From contig JAGAOU010000098.1 of the NCBI GenBank assembly GCA_017623595.1, positions 1 through 33,871 on the forward strand: 33,871 nt of DNA, written 5' to 3'. How positions within the stretch are numbered: the stretch's first letter is position 1; every line of letters starts with the position of its first letter. Shown in pieces: positions 32,401 through 33,871 of the stretch. The notes under the pieces are model-generated. The model saw nothing but the letters and a program-made list of their open reading frames with translations, was not told the origin of the DNA and did no database searches. This DNA comes from Clostridia bacterium (GTDB lineage: Bacteria > Bacillota > Clostridia > Oscillospirales > UBA644). A program made the position numbers and the translations under genes.

Positions 32401-33080
32401 TCGATCTGCCCACCGCCCGCAAGAGAGCGGCGGAACTGAAGGAAATGATCCGCGCCTTGGGGCATGTGGACGTATCCTCCATCGAAGAATACGCCGCCGT
32501 CAAGGAACGGCATGACACCCTTTCCGCCCAGTTTGAGGACATCAGCAAAGCAAAAGCGGAACTGGAAGGCATGATCGCCGAGCTGGAAGGGGAAATGGCG
32601 AAGATCTTCGAAGAGCAGTTGCACACCATCAACGAAGCCTTCTCCGAAACCTTTAAGGAAATGTTCCAAGGAGGCGAAGCCAAGCTCCGCCTCGACACTC
32701 CCGACAACATCCTCGAATCGGGCGTGGAAATTTTCGCCGCACCCCCGGGGAAGATCATCAAGAATCTGGTCTCCCTTTCGGGAGGCGAACAGGCACTGAC
32801 CGCAATTGCCCTTTACTTCGCCATTCTGAAAATCAAGCCTTCCCCCTTCTGCCTTTTGGACGAAATCGAAGCGGCCCTGGACGACGTCAACGTGGCCCGC
32901 TATGCCGCCTACCTGCACCGTCTTGCGGGCAACACCCAATTTGTCACCATCACCCACCGCCGCGGCACCATGGAAGAGGCGGATAAGCTCTACGGGGTCA
33001 CCATGATCAACAAGGGCATCTCCCGCGTCATCGCCATCGATGTGGACGAAGTGAGCCGCATGAATTTGGATAAACAGTAA
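29472..33080 (+). CDS. smc: Chromosome segregation protein SMC
   Basis: The start is the TTG at 29472, eight bases after AAGAGG; the in-frame stretch upstream is promoter sequence. The 1202-residue length is normal. The Walker A motif GPNGSGKS is at 44-51 and the R-loop region is 'FREGITAIVG'. Long coiled coils rich in Glu, Lys and Ala (about 150-515 and 690-1040) flank a hinge at about 517-680 ('ILKGEMATVASVI', 'YAAAIEIALGAAIQNIIT', 'NAGGSLTGGSLSK'). The C-terminal head has the signature LSGGEQALTAIAL at about 1100 and Walker B 'FCLLDEIEAALDD'. SMC dimers with ScpA/ScpB entrap and compact DNA and align replicated chromosomes. ftsY follows by 12 nt. Confidence 0.98.
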   Translation: MTKENISGIPFPESRLRRLELQGFKSFPDKTVIEFREGITAIVGPNGSGKSNIADALRWVLGETSSKTLRGAKMEDVIFNGTKERKPMSYAEVSICLDNADRMFDIDYAEIVVTRRFYRSGDSEYLLNRAPVRLRDIRELFRDTGLGRDGYSVIGQGMITEIIKAKPADRRFLFEEAAGIAGLKFKKEESARKLNQAEENLVRVGDIITELADRLPSLEDKSRKARKFLDYSGEKKDLELFVWQKQAEKYTEDLGKAREVKKTFDDQLAASAEYFARAEEKEAEQNQRIRDLSVAMDEEHRNKSETEAKAASADGEILVLQNDLAHLEEESLRLRREDEQSDALRTVLEEEKTRTLNNIAESEATVRRLEEGMASVTARRDDSRKTEEAFGSEATRTAAETAELTANLTALHIRKAAAEQSLSDASAKLDDLALDGADAEEKLASLKKAQKECKNEVDKYTSIINDNKNRLEGYRLRFENRKGQAAKKEAALQETRIEFSKKQSRLQLLSDMEKHYEGFNHAVRTVMQESQRGILKGEMATVASVITVDPKYAAAIEIALGAAIQNIITEDEGSAKAAMLLLKNKNAGRATFLPRTTVKGNRLTVKGLDTEEGYVGLGCDLIGYDKKYDGVMAFLLGRTAIAEDIDDALAISRRHDRAFRIVTLDGQVVNAGGSLTGGSLSKNTGILTRRNEIEDLTAQIEKEEASLKEAENALRALKEEVAVAEKAIGEINAQSDAARQQLIKAQSEYDNYANYIANVTRSMEERTLQTEALSRRTEELNEQIGTLNKEAEEISAAIAAHETSAKAAEEKLAALKAEQEAIAEELHGIQMEILSEQKNIEQNKTTVASLEERIADCGRSGDQTRLMQEENARKTEETNQAVIQAQTKKDALLKEAEAIEAKIRTLAEERTKVEAEQNRMRAEQKEIYDTRERLTRESERTQAKIDQLTEANNAILSRFWDEYELTLSEVEAMNLSFDLPTARKRAAELKEMIRALGHVDVSSIEEYAAVKERHDTLSAQFEDISKAKAELEGMIAELEGEMAKIFEEQLHTINEAFSETFKEMFQGGEAKLRLDTPDNILESGVEIFAAPPGKIIKNLVSLSGGEQALTAIALYFAILKIKPSPFCLLDEIEAALDDVNVARYAAYLHRLAGNTQFVTITHRRGTMEEADKLYGVTMINKGISRVIAIDVDEVSRMNLDKQ

Positions 33081-33092
33081 AGGATAGATTAT

Positions 33093-33871
33093 ATGGGTTT
33101 TTTTGAAAAAATCAAGCAAGGTCTGAAGCGGACCAAGGACTCCATCGGAGAAGGGCTCAACGGCATTTTCGCATCCTTCCGTCGGGTAGACGAGGATCTG
33201 CTGGAGGAACTGGAGGAGCTTCTGATCCTTGCCGATGTGGGCTTTGAAACCACGGAAAAGATCATCACCGCCCTTCGGGATCGTGCCAAAAAGGAGAGCA
33301 TTGACTCTGCCGACCGTCTGCGGGAGACCTTGAACGAAATTTTGGTGGAATTCATGGAAGGGGATCACACTCTTCATCTGTCCACGAAGCCCTCCGTCAT
33401 TTTGGTGGTGGGGGTCAACGGCGTGGGAAAAACCACCACCATCGGAAAATATGCGAAAAAGCTGAAGGACGAAGGAAAAGCGGTGCTCATTGCCGCCGCA
33501 GACACCTTCCGTGCCGCCGCTATTGAGCAGTTGGAGGTCTGGACCGACCGAGCAGGGGCACAGATTGTCCGCCATGCGGAGGGCTCAGACCCCGCCGCCG
33601 TGGTCTATGACGGCATTAAGGCCGCCGAAAGCCGCAATATGGATGTGTTGATCTGCGATACGGCAGGTCGACTGCACAACAAGAAAAACCTGATGGCGGA
33701 ACTGAGCAAGATCATGCGCATCATCGACCGTGAGCTGCCCGATGCAGACAAGGAAGTCCTGCTGGTGCTGGATGCCACCACAGGAGCCAACGCCGTGGAG
33801 CAGGCAAAATATTTCAATGAAGTAGTCCCCCTGACGGGCATCGTGCTGACCAAGCTGGACGGCACGGCCAA
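33093..33871 (+). CDS. ftsY: Signal recognition particle receptor FtsY, partial (cut by window edge)
   Basis: The ATG at 33093 has AAAGGA eight bases upstream. About 259 codons are visible and the frame is open to the window end. The protein begins MGFFEKIKQGLKRTKDS, has the helical N domain ('DEDLLEELEELLILADVG') and then the GTPase domain: G1 GVNGVGKTTT at about 108, 'AAADTFRAAAIEQLEVW', G3 DTAGR at about 189 and G4 TKLDG at about 253. The acidic A domain of E. coli FtsY is absent, as in most Gram-positives. FtsY docks SRP-ribosome complexes at the membrane. smc-ftsY order is common in Firmicutes; the two genes are co-transcribed. Confidence 0.97.
   Translation, partial: MGFFEKIKQGLKRTKDSIGEGLNGIFASFRRVDEDLLEELEELLILADVGFETTEKIITALRDRAKKESIDSADRLRETLNEILVEFMEGDHTLHLSTKPSVILVVGVNGVGKTTTIGKYAKKLKDEGKAVLIAAADTFRAAAIEQLEVWTDRAGAQIVRHAEGSDPAAVVYDGIKAAESRNMDVLICDTAGRLHNKKNLMAELSKIMRIIDRELPDADKEVLLVLDATTGANAVEQAKYFNEVVPLTGIVLTKLDGTA

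Noticed and set aside
31590-33575. Minus-strand frame opposite smc and ftsY
   Set aside because: SMC and FtsY are unambiguous on the plus strand.
1-33871. tRNA, rRNA, tmRNA or other known structured RNA genes
   Set aside because: No cloverleaf, TTCGAATC-type arm or rRNA-like stretch was seen in the intergenic regions; only terminator-type hairpins occur.

Overview
The window looks like chromosome from a Gram-positive anaerobe of the Clostridia (Bacillota). Supporting signs are a BlaI/BlaR-type repressor and sensor pair, a class B sortase, a split transketolase, a YmfI-type EF-P modification reductase, an ECF-transporter S component, an SMC gene next to ftsY, near-consensus SigA promoters with 17-bp spacers, strong AGGAGG ribosome sites and many hairpin-plus-U-tract terminators. 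I saw no rRNA, tRNA, CRISPR array, transposase or phage gene, and I cannot name the species.

Layout. 1-775 (minus): start of a BlaR1/M56-like sensor, preceded by its BlaI-like repressor and a promoter carrying two 17-bp TACA-N3-TGTA operators. 852-1451 (minus): a SLOG/YpsA-like protein with its own promoter and terminator. 1628-3971 (plus): Mrp Fe-S carrier ATPase, a membrane-anchored YjjG-like HAD phosphatase and a YmfI-like SDR. 4102-6601 (plus): sigma factor, single-pass membrane protein (probable anti-sigma factor) and small lipoprotein. 6602-7003: gene-free, with hairpins and a MITE-like element.

7004-19562 (minus) is the most striking part. It is one co-directional run of eight genes behind a perfect TTGACA-17-TATAAT promoter: a 1022-residue solute-binding protein with carbohydrate-binding-like modules at its N-terminus, two CUT1-type permease pairs, a membrane protein with a beta-propeller and TPR-like region, a YIP1-family membrane protein and a 1024-residue lipoprotein (DUF5696-like). 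No ATPase and no regulator is encoded with them. This looks like a specialised glycan capture and import apparatus with two transport channels that would borrow a shared ATPase.

20098-23837 (minus): class B sortase with an acidic cytoplasmic head and a Thr/Asp/Ser/Pro-rich outer tail, then the C- and N-terminal transketolase subunits. 24054-25664 (plus): D-Ala-D-Ala carboxypeptidase and ECF S component, divergent from the transketolase promoter. 25737-26850 (minus): a two-gene unit whose first gene is broken by apparent frameshifts. 26948-29280 (minus): amidohydrolase with an extra N-terminal domain, RNase HI and ribosomal protein L28. 29472-33871 (plus): smc (TTG start) and the first two thirds of ftsY, which runs off the window.

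Functional identities come from motif reading and memory of protein families; no database search was run.
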